Origin: a virus
IMG/VR virus record: IMGVR_UViG_3300046167_000554
Coordinates: 1-64,000 of that record
Length of the DNA: 64,000 nucleotides
Strand: one strand, 5' to 3'
In this document: piece after piece, positions 26,532-35,445 of the stretch
How positions within the stretch are numbered: position 1 is the stretch's first letter
Layout of the letters: each line of letters opens with the position of its first letter
The notes under the pieces: generated by a model
What the model was told of the DNA's origin: nothing
Database searches by the model: none
Seen by the model: the letters and a program-made list of their open reading frames with translations, nothing else
Position numbers and translations under genes: made by a program

Positions 26532-26554
26532 TTTGACCCACATTACTGTATAAT
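26526..26554 (+). promoter_or_regulatory. Sigma70-like class A promoter for primase
   Basis: AAAAACCCC-TTGTAA, 17-base spacer, TATAAT; the ATG of gp61 lies 7 bases beyond, giving a leader of about one base. Confidence 0.78.
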
Positions 26555-26561
26555 AAGGGTA

Positions 26562-27599
26562 ATGTTATGGTTAGAAAGAAAATATCTTTCATTAGTATTG
26601 TCCTACCTTGACAATGCTAAGTGGAAAAACGAGAACACTCTAAACCACCGATGTCCTTATTGTGGAGATTCCCAAAAGAATCCCCATAAAGCAAGAGGAT
26701 TTCATTTTGTTGTGGAACAGAGTTTTGTCTACAAATGTCACAATTGTGGTAAATCAACCTCATCCGTGAAATTTATAAAGGACAATTTTCCCGAAACACA
26801 TCGTGACTATATAAAGGAGTGGTTGAAAGAAAGTGGAAAGAAACCTAAAGTACATGCAAGTGGTCATAAGATGCCAAGTGCAAACGTATATAAGTTTACT
26901 CCAAAAGAGGAAATCCTAAATATGAATGTAGACGATATACCTGCCGTTTGTTTTCCTGCTATGGAAAAACAAGTTGCAAGAGAATATCTACAGGATAGAA
27001 AGATTCCCGATGAGGCAATAAAAAAGTTATGGTTTGTCCCATCTGCACAATCACTAAGTCTTTTATCTAATAAATACAAAGACCGAGTTCTTGGGAATGA
27101 CCCAAGAATTATATTACCTTTCTTTGATGAGGAAGGGGAACTCATAGGTATCAGTGGAAGAGCAATCAATGACTCACCACTAAGATACTTAACTATGAGA
27201 TTCCAAGATGATTCTCCACTCATCTTTAATCTCAACAACGTGGACAAAACAAAAACTATCTTCGTTACAGAAGGCCCGATAGATAGTTTATTCCTACCCA
27301 ATAGTATATCAGTCGGGGGTAGTGATTTCAAAAAGATAGACGATGATATCAAACACAATACAGTTTTAGTTTATGATAATGAACCAAGAAGCACGGAAAT
27401 CCTCAAGAAGATAGAAGAGGTAATTGACCTAGGATGGTCAGTGTGTATTTGGGATGATAAGAGAATATCTGAATGCAAAGATATAAATGATATGATAATG
27501 AGTGGGTTGACAAGTGAAGAAATTGTTGATATTATTAATGCTTGTACATTTGATGGTCTTTCTGCAAAACTAAAACTAATGGAGTACAAGAAAATATGA
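26562..27599 (+). CDS. 61: DNA primase (T4 gp61, DnaG type)
   Basis: A 345 aa primase making RNA primers for lagging-strand synthesis with helicase gp41. An N-terminal zinc ribbon is clear: NHRCPYCGDSQKNPHKARGF near residue 28, then YKCHNCGKS near 58. The TOPRIM-like core is seen as IFVTEGPIDSLFLPNSI near 233 (catalytic Glu) and NTVLVYDNEPRS near 266 (Asp). It has its own promoter placed almost at the start codon. It overlaps nrdA by 4 bases. Confidence 0.93.
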   Translation: MLWLERKYLSLVLSYLDNAKWKNENTLNHRCPYCGDSQKNPHKARGFHFVVEQSFVYKCHNCGKSTSSVKFIKDNFPETHRDYIKEWLKESGKKPKVHASGHKMPSANVYKFTPKEEILNMNVDDIPAVCFPAMEKQVAREYLQDRKIPDEAIKKLWFVPSAQSLSLLSNKYKDRVLGNDPRIILPFFDEEGELIGISGRAINDSPLRYLTMRFQDDSPLIFNLNNVDKTKTIFVTEGPIDSLFLPNSISVGGSDFKKIDDDIKHNTVLVYDNEPRSTEILKKIEEVIDLGWSVCIWDDKRISECKDINDMIMSGLTSEEIVDIINACTFDGLSAKLKLMEYKKI

Positions 27600-29918
27600 A
27601 CGACACAACAATCAAAGTAGTCAAGTCGGATGGTTCTAAGGTAGAGATAAACTTAGAGAAGATTCATAGAATGGTAGAGAAAGCATGTAAAGGAATTACA
27701 GGTGTATCAGAATCATTAGTTGAAATGAATAGTGGATTACAGTTCTATGATGGAATTACCACAACAGACATCCAAAAGATTTTAGTTAAGTCTGCAAGTG
27801 ATTTGATATCACTAGAGAATCCTAATTACCAATTCGTTGCATCAAGACTATTGTTGTTTGGAATACAGAAACAAGTATTCAATACCAAGTGGAAGGACTC
27901 AACAATTTATCCACCACTTTATGATATCATTGAGAAGAATATCAAACAGGGTGTTTACTCTAAAGATATCCTAAAAGTATATGATGCTTGAAGAGATAGA
28001 CCAGTGCAACAAATACATTAGACATAACAGAGATTTAGATTTCACTTACGCAGGACTACAACAGATTGTAGACAAGTACTTGGTGCAAGATAGAAGTAAT
28101 GGAAAGGTGTTTGAGACACCTCAATTCATGTACATGTTAATTGCAATGACCCTATTCAGAAACTATGACGAAGATAAGAGATTAGACTATGTTAAAAGAT
28201 ACTATGACGCAATATCAACTTTTAAAATCAATATACCCACACCTATTATGGCAGGGGTCAGAACACCATTACGACAATTTGCATCATGTGTCCTCGTTGA
28301 TTCAGACGATACCCTCGATTCAATCTTTTCGAGTGACATGGCAATCGGAAGATATGTTGCCCAACGTGCTGGAATTGGAATTAACGCAGGAAGAATACGA
28401 GGACTTGGTGCAAAGATACGAGGTGGAGAAGTCCAACATACAGGAGTCATTCCATTCCTCAAAAAGTTTGAAGCAACAGTCAGAAGTTGTACCCAAAACG
28501 GAGTCAGAGGTGGAAGTGCAACAGTCCATTTCCCAATATGGCACCAAGAAATCAACGACATTATTGTCCTCAAGAATAATAAAGGCACGGAAGATAACAG
28601 AGTTAGGAAATTAGACTACTCCATTCAGTTATCTAAACTATTCTATGAAAGGTTTCTAAAGAATGAGGAGATTACATTGTTCTCTCCACATGATGTCAAA
28701 GGATTGTATGATGCATTTGGAACACCCGAGTTTGATGAACTCTATGAGAGGTATGAACGTGCAACATCTATTCCAAAGACAAAGGTAAGTGCAAGAGAAT
28801 TGTTTACTGCAATTCTAAAGGAACGTGCAGAGACAGGTAGGATTTACATCATGAACATTGACCATTGTAATAGTCATAGTTCATTCACTGATAAGGTGAA
28901 CATGAGTAACCTATGTCAAGAGATTACATTACCAACAGACCCAATCAGTCACATTGATGGAGAAGGAGAGATTGCATTATGTATTCTATCTGCAATCAAT
29001 GTAGGTATCATTAAGTTAGATGAATTGGGTAATCTATGTGACCTTGCAGTAAGAGGATTGGAAGAGTTGATTGATTATCAACAGTATCCAGTTGAGGCTG
29101 CAGAGAGGTCAACACTTGCACGTAGGTCATTAGGTATTGGTTACATTGGTCTTGCACATTTCCTTGCAAAGAACAAGGTCAAGTATAACGACCCCGAAGC
29201 ACATAGACTAGTGCATGAACTAACAGAGAAGTTCCAATACCATTTATTATGTGCATCTAATCAGATTGCATCAGAGAAGGGTGCATGTGAATACTATGAC
29301 AGAACTAAGTATGCACAAGGTATCTTACCCATTGACACCTACAAGAAAGAAGTAGATGATATTGTCCCAAATGAGTTAAAAGAAGATTGGGAAAAACTAA
29401 GAGTTCGTATCAAAGTTCATGGACTAAGACACTCCACATTGACTGCACAAATGCCCTCTGAGAGTTCCTCAGTCGTCTCTAATGCAACCAATGGAATAGA
29501 ACCACCAAGAGACTACCTTAGTGTCAAGAAGAGTAAAAAAGGAACCCTTAAACAAGTAGTTCCACAATATACTCACCTTAAGAATGCATATACCTTACTA
29601 TGGGATATGGAAGACAACATGGGATACATCAAAGTCGTTGCAGTGATGCAGAAGTTCTTTGACCAAGCAATCAGTGGTAACTGGTCGTATAATCCCGAGA
29701 ACTATGAAAATAATGAAGTACCTATAAGTGTCATGGCAACAGACCTATTGAACACTTACAAATACGGATGGAAGACATCATATTATCAGAATACCATGGA
29801 TGGTAAAACTGAAGATGTAATTACAGACCCAAACTCTGCGTCTAATGATTACATACCACCTATGATGGATTCTCCACCACTTGAAGATGAGGACGATTGT
29901 GAAGCGTGTGCTATTTGA
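27596..29918 (+). CDS. nrdA: Class Ia ribonucleotide reductase, large subunit (one frameshift)
   Basis: It reduces ribonucleoside diphosphates to deoxy forms with NrdB. An N-terminal ATP-cone (IKVVKSDGSKVEINLEKIHR) is followed by the catalytic barrel with RQFASCVLVDSDDT (active-site Cys), NMSNLCQEITLP, the AQMPSESSSVVSNATNGIEP region and a C-terminal redox pair DDCEACAI. The frame breaks near 27983-27988 (tatgatgcttgaag). Removing one base joins LKVYD to the EEIDQCNKYIRHNRDL segment, matching the family. A sequencing indel is the likely cause. About 773 aa after correction. Confidence 0.93.
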
Positions 29919-29922
29919 GGAA

Positions 29923-30885
29923 ATGACTGTTGATTATATCAACATGACTGAAGAACCCCATAACAAAATAGAAGGGAAACATCTAACTGGGAGAACTAAT
30001 CCCGAGACATGGTCTTTGATGAAGGATAGGTTTGTTGTATTAAGAAACTTCATACCCGAATCAATTACCAACATGTCATTAGATGCATGGAAGACTATTG
30101 AAAGTAATGAAGAAGTTGATGCAGTTATCTTCCATAAAGAACATGAGATAACCCAAGGGTCACCTAAAGAAAGTCTAGGTAAGTCTAAAGCAGGATACTG
30201 CACACCTCATGGTGTTGCATTGCATAGATGGTTAGGTGATGAACTTAAGGGTATTATTGATATGGATTTAAGAGAGACCTATTCATATACTAGAAAGTAT
30301 GACAGAGGTGCATACCTTAGAGCTCATACTGATAGACCATCATGTGAAATCTCTGCAACAGTTTGTCTTGACTACCATTGTGATGATGGGAAACCATGGT
30401 CGATATGGGTGCAGAATGAAGAAGACTATATTGACTTAGGATGCATGGAAAAGGCATTTGAGATATCACAAGGACTTCCTCATAGAAAGAGAAAGGGAAT
30501 CAAAATTGATTTAGAGGTCGGAGATGTATTATTATATCAAGGGCCGAATGTAATCCATTGGAGAGATTATCTACTAGGAGATTACAGTTACCATATCTTC
30601 ATGCATTTTATTAATAGAGAAGGTAAAATGGGTCAAATTAATGAATGGAGTTCGAATCCCACTGGGGAAGACTATCCAAGTGGAAGTCAGTATCCCGTTC
30701 TAACATTTGATGGTAGGTCGGATAGGTATTCAAAGGAAATTTGGGATAGTCCCCATAAAGAAGCAATGAATAAATTCAATGCAGTCTATGAATCAATAGA
30801 CAATAAGACTAAATATGTTAACAATTTTAGTGACCTAGAATTATATGACCCGAAGGAAAGAAGAAAAAGAAATGACAGTATTTAA
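29923..30885 (+). CDS. 2OG-Fe(II) oxygenase-like protein
   Basis: A 320 aa protein with a double-stranded beta-helix dioxygenase signature: YSYTRKYDRGAYLRAHTDRP near residue 121 (HxD iron ligands in HTD) and GDVLLYQGPNVIHWRDYLLG near 204 (distal His), followed by YSYHIFMHFIN. The family couples 2-oxoglutarate decarboxylation to hydroxylation; substrates in phages are mostly unknown. Start 29923 (MTVDYIN) follows the nrdA stop with GAGGAA upstream. Its position between nrdA and nrdB is odd for this family but seen as an insertion in compact phage operons. Confidence 0.8.
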   Translation: MTVDYINMTEEPHNKIEGKHLTGRTNPETWSLMKDRFVVLRNFIPESITNMSLDAWKTIESNEEVDAVIFHKEHEITQGSPKESLGKSKAGYCTPHGVALHRWLGDELKGIIDMDLRETYSYTRKYDRGAYLRAHTDRPSCEISATVCLDYHCDDGKPWSIWVQNEEDYIDLGCMEKAFEISQGLPHRKRKGIKIDLEVGDVLLYQGPNVIHWRDYLLGDYSYHIFMHFINREGKMGQINEWSSNPTGEDYPSGSQYPVLTFDGRSDRYSKEIWDSPHKEAMNKFNAVYESIDNKTKYVNNFSDLELYDPKERRKRNDSI

Positions 30886-31969
30886 TAAAGACAAGGTAGA
30901 CTTCACTAAGAACAAAATGTTCTTTGGAGAAGGACTAAACACACAACGATTTGATGAGTTCAAGTATCCGATATTTGATAAACTAACACAAAGACAATTA
31001 TCATTCTTTTGGAGACCCGAAGAGGTATCCTTACAGAAAGATAGAAGTGATTATCAGAATCTATCTGATGCACAAAAACATATCTTTACCTCTAACTTGA
31101 GGTATCAAACTTTACTCGACTCTGTTCAAGGTAGAGCTCCGTCCATAGCATTCTTACCATTCGTGAGTTTGCCTGAACTAGAGTCTTGTATCATCACATG
31201 GGATTTCATGGAAACAATCCATAGTAGAAGTTATACTCATATCATTAAAAACATCTATGCAGACCCAAGTGAAATCTTTGACACCATACTTGATGAAGAA
31301 GCAATTGTTAAACGTGCAGAGATGGTTACAGAGAAGTATGATGAGTTCATTCAGTTAGGTAGACGTAGATTACTAGGTCTTAAAGTAGATGATTACGATT
31401 TATATAAGGCACTATACCTTGCATTGATATCAGTTAACATCTTAGAAGGAATTAGATTCTTCGTATCCTTTGCATGTTCATTTGCATTCGGAGAGTTAAA
31501 ACAGATGGAAGGAAGTGCAAAGATTATATCTCTTATTGCAAGAGACGAAGCACAACACTTAGGTATATCACAACACATGTTGAAGTGTTATAAGAACCAA
31601 GAGAACGACCCAATAATGAACAAGGTCATGAAGGATTGTGAACCCGAAGTATATAAGATGTATGAGGATGCAGTAGACCAAGAGAAAGAATGGGCAGAGT
31701 TCCTATTTAAAGATGGGTCAATGATTGGTCTATCAGTTCCTTTACTGGGTCAATACGTAGAGTTCACTGCAAACAAAAGATTACGTGCATTAGGTCTTAA
31801 CCCATTATACGATATCTCTTCAACCAACAACCCTTTACCATGGACTAAACATTGGTTCAACAGTAGAGGATTACAGAATGCACCACAAGAGACGGAGATT
31901 GAATCCTATCTTATTGGTGGTATTAAACAGGATGTCAAAGAAGACACCTTTGATGGATTTACGTTATGA
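30872..31969 (+). CDS. nrdB: Class Ia ribonucleotide reductase, small subunit
   Basis: The 365 aa radical-generating subunit. Di-iron ligands and the radical Tyr are visible: WDFMETIHSRSYTHI near residue 111 (Glu, His and Tyr), LDEEAIVKRAEM near 140, and IISLIARDEAQHLGISQH near 218 (Glu and His). The ATG at 30872 lies inside the end of the oxygenase gene with GAAAGAAGAAAAAG upstream. Partner of NrdA; the nearby glutaredoxin could supply electrons. Confidence 0.96.
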   Translation: MTVFNKDKVDFTKNKMFFGEGLNTQRFDEFKYPIFDKLTQRQLSFFWRPEEVSLQKDRSDYQNLSDAQKHIFTSNLRYQTLLDSVQGRAPSIAFLPFVSLPELESCIITWDFMETIHSRSYTHIIKNIYADPSEIFDTILDEEAIVKRAEMVTEKYDEFIQLGRRRLLGLKVDDYDLYKALYLALISVNILEGIRFFVSFACSFAFGELKQMEGSAKIISLIARDEAQHLGISQHMLKCYKNQENDPIMNKVMKDCEPEVYKMYEDAVDQEKEWAEFLFKDGSMIGLSVPLLGQYVEFTANKRLRALGLNPLYDISSTNNPLPWTKHWFNSRGLQNAPQETEIESYLIGGIKQDVKEDTFDGFTL

Positions 31970-32136
31970 TGGATGCAGTAGTATTGATAGGTATTATGTG
32001 GGTTGCACTAGTATCTTTAGTGTCATTCTTCTTTTTTGATGAGGGTACAAAGGGGGTGCAGAGAGACCCTTATTACGGGAAGAAAACAGGAACAATATAT
32101 ACTGCAAAATCATCACGAAGTGACCATCTATTGTGA
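31966..32136 (+). CDS. Small membrane protein
   Basis: A 56 aa product with one strong N-terminal membrane segment (VVLIGIMWVALVSLVSFFFF) and a polar tail ending KSSRSDHLL. It overlaps the nrdB stop and the queC start (TTGTGA), so translation is coupled on both sides. Function unknown. Confidence 0.6.
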   Translation: MMDAVVLIGIMWVALVSLVSFFFFDEGTKGVQRDPYYGKKTGTIYTAKSSRSDHLL

Positions 32137-32777
32137 GTTGGAATGATGACTATGCAGTAGTGTTGATGTCGGGTGGAGTTGAATCCACTGCAACACTTGA
32201 TTGGGCAGTAAAGAAGAAGTATAAGAAACTTATTGCAGTCCATAGTATGTGGACAGACATAGAGATAACAGGGTCACGAGAGTTTAACCCAAACATACAA
32301 AAGATATGTGATTGGTATGATGTACCATTATACATATATAAACAATCTAACCCTTTAGAGGGATTAGATATTGAAGGGATTGATTATGTGCATTCCTCAA
32401 ACCATTGGTTGATTACTGCAATGAATATTGCATCAAGGTATCCAACAATAAAGAACTTCCTTTGGGGAGTCAACAATGGGATAAGGGCAGTTGGAGATAG
32501 TGGTGGAGATTTTCCATTCCTTCCAAGGTCATGGCAGTTCACAATTGCATTTGACCAATATGTGCATAACATGGGTAAGGATGGGGGTCAACGATTATGG
32601 CCACCTTGTTCATTCATGACCAAGTTGCAGATGTGGGAAACGATTCCCGATGAAGTCAAACCACTGGTTCAATCATGTGGAAGACCACTTAAATACGATG
32701 GTGTATCACCATGTGGGGAGTGTTTTAAGTGTAATGAATTTAAGACAATGTTAGATGGTGTAACCCCAAAACCATAA
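32133..32777 (+). CDS. queC: 7-cyano-7-deazaguanine (preQ0) synthase QueC
   Basis: A 214 aa ATP-dependent enzyme that turns carboxy-deazaguanine into preQ0. The PP-loop is AVVLMSGGVESTATLDW near residue 8. The zinc site is C-terminal: SCGRPLKYDGVSPCGECFKC near 183 (four Cys as in QueC). It starts at GTG overlapping the preceding gene. With FolE, the amidotransferase and DpdA at the left end it supports 7-deazaguanine DNA modification. It is 30 kb from those genes, in the nucleotide-metabolism operon. Confidence 0.88.
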   Translation: MSWNDDYAVVLMSGGVESTATLDWAVKKKYKKLIAVHSMWTDIEITGSREFNPNIQKICDWYDVPLYIYKQSNPLEGLDIEGIDYVHSSNHWLITAMNIASRYPTIKNFLWGVNNGIRAVGDSGGDFPFLPRSWQFTIAFDQYVHNMGKDGGQRLWPPCSFMTKLQMWETIPDEVKPLVQSCGRPLKYDGVSPCGECFKCNEFKTMLDGVTPKP

Positions 32778-32786
32778 GGAGAAATT

Positions 32787-33041
32787 ATGATTGAAATATT
32801 CGGAAAAACACAATGTCCATATTGTGATAAAGCAAAAGCTTTATGTGAGAAGGAAGGACTAGAATACACATACTCACAACTAGACGCTGACTTTACAAGA
32901 GAAGAACTCTTTGAACAGTTTCCAACTGCAAGAACCTTTCCACAAATCAGAGTCAGAGAAACAGAAAATACTTGGACTTACATTGGTGGTTACGACCAAC
33001 TTGCAGAATATGTAAAACACGGAGACGTTTGGGAAGACTGA
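32787..33041 (+). CDS. Glutaredoxin
   Basis: An 84 aa thioredoxin-fold protein with active site TQCPYCDKAK near residue 8, a cis-Pro segment RTFPQIRV near 48 and GGYDQLAEYV near 67. It reduces disulfides using glutathione and could regenerate phage ribonucleotide reductase, whose genes lie just upstream. AAGGAGAAATT is a strong ribosome site. Confidence 0.93.
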   Translation: MIEIFGKTQCPYCDKAKALCEKEGLEYTYSQLDADFTREELFEQFPTARTFPQIRVRETENTWTYIGGYDQLAEYVKHGDVWED

Positions 33042-33286
33042 TGTCTAGTTACCATATATATCTTAACCTCAAACATATGCAAGATGTAAATGACGAGAGG
33101 TTACAACATATTGTCAAAATGGTCGATAAAGAGATTCATGAAGTGAGGGTATATACCAAAGGATTAGACTTCCAAGGTAACCCACATGACAGACCATTAC
33201 CTTATGGTATTATTGATGGTAAACCAAAAACACATGAAAACTTCTTTAAAGAGGTTATAGGGGAGAAAGAGTTAGATGAAGATTAA
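33041..33286 (+). CDS. Small hypothetical protein
   Basis: An 81 aa protein starting MSSYHIYLNLKHMQDVNDER at an ATG overlapping the glutaredoxin stop. It looks alpha/beta (HEVRVYTKGLDFQGN). No motif is recognised. Confidence 0.55.
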   Translation: MSSYHIYLNLKHMQDVNDERLQHIVKMVDKEIHEVRVYTKGLDFQGNPHDRPLPYGIIDGKPKTHENFFKEVIGEKELDED

Positions 33287-33434
33287 AGTATTTTGTAATG
33301 CATGTAAATCAGAATGTGATGTATTGCATGACATGGATTCACACCAATATGAGATAGACCATTGTCCATTTTGTGGTGCAGACATAACTGAAGATGAAAG
33401 AGAAATTTTAGAGGATGATGAAAGTGAGGAATAG
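33276..33434 (+). CDS. Small zinc-ribbon protein
   Basis: A 52 aa protein with two Cys pairs, FCNACKSECD and DHCPFCGADI, typical of a zinc ribbon, and an acidic tail (EDEREILEDDESEE). Possibly a nucleic-acid or protein-binding module. It overlaps both neighbours. Confidence 0.65.
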   Translation: MKIKVFCNACKSECDVLHDMDSHQYEIDHCPFCGADITEDEREILEDDESEE

Positions 33435-33775
33435 TGGAGATATATTGCAAAGACAATAACATGTTGAACAATGCAATTTATCTTGCACAACAACTAGGTA
33501 TTGAAACAGAGAAAGGGGTCGAGTTAACCATAAAAAGACTACCACCCCAATTCGTTCAGAAGGGACTAATCGAGTACCCTAGAATAACATCCAAACAAAA
33601 AATGCATCTAGACATCTTTGTCAAATATGACAAGGAAAGATACATTACACTTGCACATGAAATGGTGCATGTAAGACAGGTAATTAGGGATAAATTCATT
33701 GATGAGAACGAGGCTTATATCCTTGAAAAGACGTTAAAAACACTTGACAATGACCTACTAAAAGTTGTATACTAA
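33434..33775 (+). CDS. Zincin-like metalloprotease-type protein (HExxH)
   Basis: A 113 aa protein with TLAHEMVHVRQVIRD near residue 75, the HExxH zinc-protease motif, followed by NEAYILEKTL with a possible third ligand Glu. It starts with GTG overlapping the previous stop. It resembles short SprT-like or minimal zincins seen in marine phages; no substrate is known. The promoter of the next gene is inside its 3' end. Confidence 0.7.
   Translation: MEIYCKDNNMLNNAIYLAQQLGIETEKGVELTIKRLPPQFVQKGLIEYPRITSKQKMHLDIFVKYDKERYITLAHEMVHVRQVIRDKFIDENEAYILEKTLKTLDNDLLKVVY
33744..33773 (+). promoter_or_regulatory. Sigma70-like class B promoter, leaderless
   Basis: TTGACAATGACC..., 18-base spacer, TATACT, six bases (AACAGT), then the ATG of the HAD gene at 33780; +1 predicted on the A. 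Confidence 0.75.
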
Positions 33776-33779
33776 CAGT

Positions 33780-34280
33780 ATGGAAAATAAAGTAATAAAG
33801 AGAATCTTCGTTGATATGGACGGAGTACTTGCAGATTTCAACACTGGTGTTGAAACATTGACAGGGAGAGAATTCCCTAATACCGACCAAGGTCATAACG
33901 ATTATGACGAAAGGAAGGAAGAGTTAACGAACAAGAGATTGTTCAGAATGTTACCACCTATGCCCGATATGTATGACCTTGTTGGTTATATAAGACATAC
34001 AGGACTTCCTTGGGAAATCCTAACTGCAGCTGGTGTTATCAACAGAGAATTAGTAGTGTTCGATAAGAACGAATGGATTAAGGAACATGTGAGTCCAACA
34101 GTGGTAGTTACATGCACCATGACTGGTAGTCAGAAAGGTATGTTTGCAATCAAAGGAAGTGTTCTTATTGACGACAGACAAAAGAACCTTGATGCATGGA
34201 TAGAACATGGTGGAATAGGTATCCTTCACACGAGTGCAGAAGATACGATTAACCAACTAAAAGTTTTAAGAAACAGTTAA
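33780..34280 (+). CDS. HAD-family 5'-nucleotidase-like protein
   Basis: A 166 aa protein with HAD motif I IFVDMDGVLADF near residue 8 (DxDG), motif II near PWEILTAAG and motif III/IV near GSVLIDDRQKNLDAWIEHGG (DD). It resembles deoxyribonucleotidases (NT5C type) that dephosphorylate nucleoside monophosphates. In the nucleotide-metabolism region it may balance nucleotide pools. The predicted transcript starts at its ATG and ends at the hairpin at 34301, so it may form a one-gene unit. Confidence 0.8.
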   Translation: MENKVIKRIFVDMDGVLADFNTGVETLTGREFPNTDQGHNDYDERKEELTNKRLFRMLPPMPDMYDLVGYIRHTGLPWEILTAAGVINRELVVFDKNEWIKEHVSPTVVVTCTMTGSQKGMFAIKGSVLIDDRQKNLDAWIEHGGIGILHTSAEDTINQLKVLRNS

Positions 34281-34300
34281 TTCTAGACTACTAAATATAA

Positions 34301-34321
34301 GACACCATATGGTGTCTTTTC
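34301..34321 (+). terminator. Rho-independent terminator
   Basis: Perfect inverted repeat AGACACCAT/ATGGTGTCT followed by TTTT run, directly after the HAD gene. Confidence 0.75.
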
Positions 34322-34338
34322 ACATATGTGGAGAACTT

Positions 34339-34602
34339 ATGAAATTTGATATAACAAAACTAAAAAACATAGGATGGAGATTTTGGGAATGGTTGAAATC
34401 ACTATTCAAATCTCAATACGAGATAACAGTGTATCGTCAATCAGAAACAGGAACTGGTGCAATGTATAAATCCGAATATGTGTCAAGAAACATCTTGATA
34501 AACAAACCAAAACACTTAAAGTTTAAAGACTACGAGACCAAGAACATGGTAGAGATTCGTAGTGTCAAAGGACTCGAAGTGAAAATAGTAGAGGTAGACT
34601 AA
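34339..34602 (+). CDS. Small hypothetical protein
   Basis: An 87 aa basic protein (MKFDITKLKNIGWRFWEWLK) with an amphipathic Trp-rich N-terminal helix and a beta-rich C-terminus. The ATG at 34339 has GTGGAGAAC upstream. It overlaps the next start. It could be membrane-associated, upstream of the spanin-like pair. Confidence 0.5.
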   Translation: MKFDITKLKNIGWRFWEWLKSLFKSQYEITVYRQSETGTGAMYKSEYVSRNILINKPKHLKFKDYETKNMVEIRSVKGLEVKIVEVD

Positions 34603-34985
34603 TGAACCAATTAACAATGGGTCTTCTAGTTGCACTAGGTCTAGTGACGTTCTTTTTATATAATCAGAACCAAACACTTACTGAAAACAACTTGAAACTA
34701 GAAAATGCAGTTGCAGAACAACAGGCAACAATGGATGCAATGAAAGAATCCTTTGAGAAACAAGGAAAGGCATTACAGAACATGTCAAGGGTAAATGCAG
34801 AGATAGAACAAGAGAAGGCAGAGTATCTACAGATATTTGCAAGACATAATCTTAATGCACTTGCAGTTGCAAAGCCAGGATTGATTACCAAGAGGGTAAA
34901 CAACGGAACAAACAAAGTATTTGAGGGAATAGAAGATGACACTAAGAACATTAGCAATCTTGACACTAGCACTAACGATAAGTAG
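34602..34985 (+). CDS. Putative inner-membrane spanin (Rz-like)
   Basis: 127 aa with one N-terminal membrane anchor (MGLLVALGLVTFFLY) followed by a coiled-coil periplasmic-type domain (residues 25-85; ENNLKLENAVAEQQATMDAM). This is the layout of an i-spanin, which with an outer-membrane lipoprotein fuses the membranes at lysis. The next gene, a lipoprotein, overlaps its 3' end by 50 bases. The role is inferred from layout. Confidence 0.6.
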   Translation: MNQLTMGLLVALGLVTFFLYNQNQTLTENNLKLENAVAEQQATMDAMKESFEKQGKALQNMSRVNAEIEQEKAEYLQIFARHNLNALAVAKPGLITKRVNNGTNKVFEGIEDDTKNISNLDTSTNDK

Positions 34986-35445
34986 TTGCAGTATTTTAGG
35001 AACAAAAAAGGTAGAGATTGTATCTAAACCTTTAGACATAGAAATCATTCAACCCGTCCTTCCAAGACCGATTGAAATGACTGCACCAATATGGTATGTA
35101 GTATCTGAAGCAGAAATCACTAACCCTTGTAAGAAGATAATGGTAGATGGTAAAGAGAAGAGACCAAAATCATGTGCATATGAAGATACAGAACATCCCG
35201 ACTGGCCCACTGATTACACTTACCTTGACCAATTCCTTGACGAGATGAAAGAACAGAATGGTGGAGAGGTAGTATTTGTTGCAACAACAATTGGTGACTA
35301 TGAAACCATGAGTATGAATATGCAAGAGGTCAAGAGATATATCAAACAGTTAGGTCAAGTAGTCGTTTACTACAGAGATGTAACAATCAAGACACCCGAA
35401 GGAGACAAGAAAGGTGTCGGAGTTAAAATAGAGACTAAAGACTAA
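34936..35445 (+). CDS. Putative outer-membrane lipoprotein (o-spanin candidate)
   Basis: 169 aa with lipoprotein signal MTLRTLAILTLALTISSCSI (lipobox ISSC). The mature part is Pro-rich at the start (QPVLPRPIEMTAPIWYVV) and contains a small alpha/beta domain (VKRYIKQLGQVVVYYRDVTI). Overlap with the coiled-coil gene at 34602 recalls Rz/Rz1, though 169 aa is long for an o-spanin. It may instead be an unrelated envelope lipoprotein. Confidence 0.55.
   Translation: MTLRTLAILTLALTISSCSILGTKKVEIVSKPLDIEIIQPVLPRPIEMTAPIWYVVSEAEITNPCKKIMVDGKEKRPKSCAYEDTEHPDWPTDYTYLDQFLDEMKEQNGGEVVFVATTIGDYETMSMNMQEVKRYIKQLGQVVVYYRDVTIKTPEGDKKGVGVKIETKD

Noticed and set aside
28189-28614. 141-codon frame inside nrdA
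   Set aside because: Overlaps conserved NrdA sequence completely; Ser/Glu-rich composition is typical of an off-frame read.
27981-29918. Programmed frameshift in nrdA
   Set aside because: No slippery heptamer or downstream pseudoknot is evident, and similar one-base breaks are spread over many genes; assembly indels explain them better.
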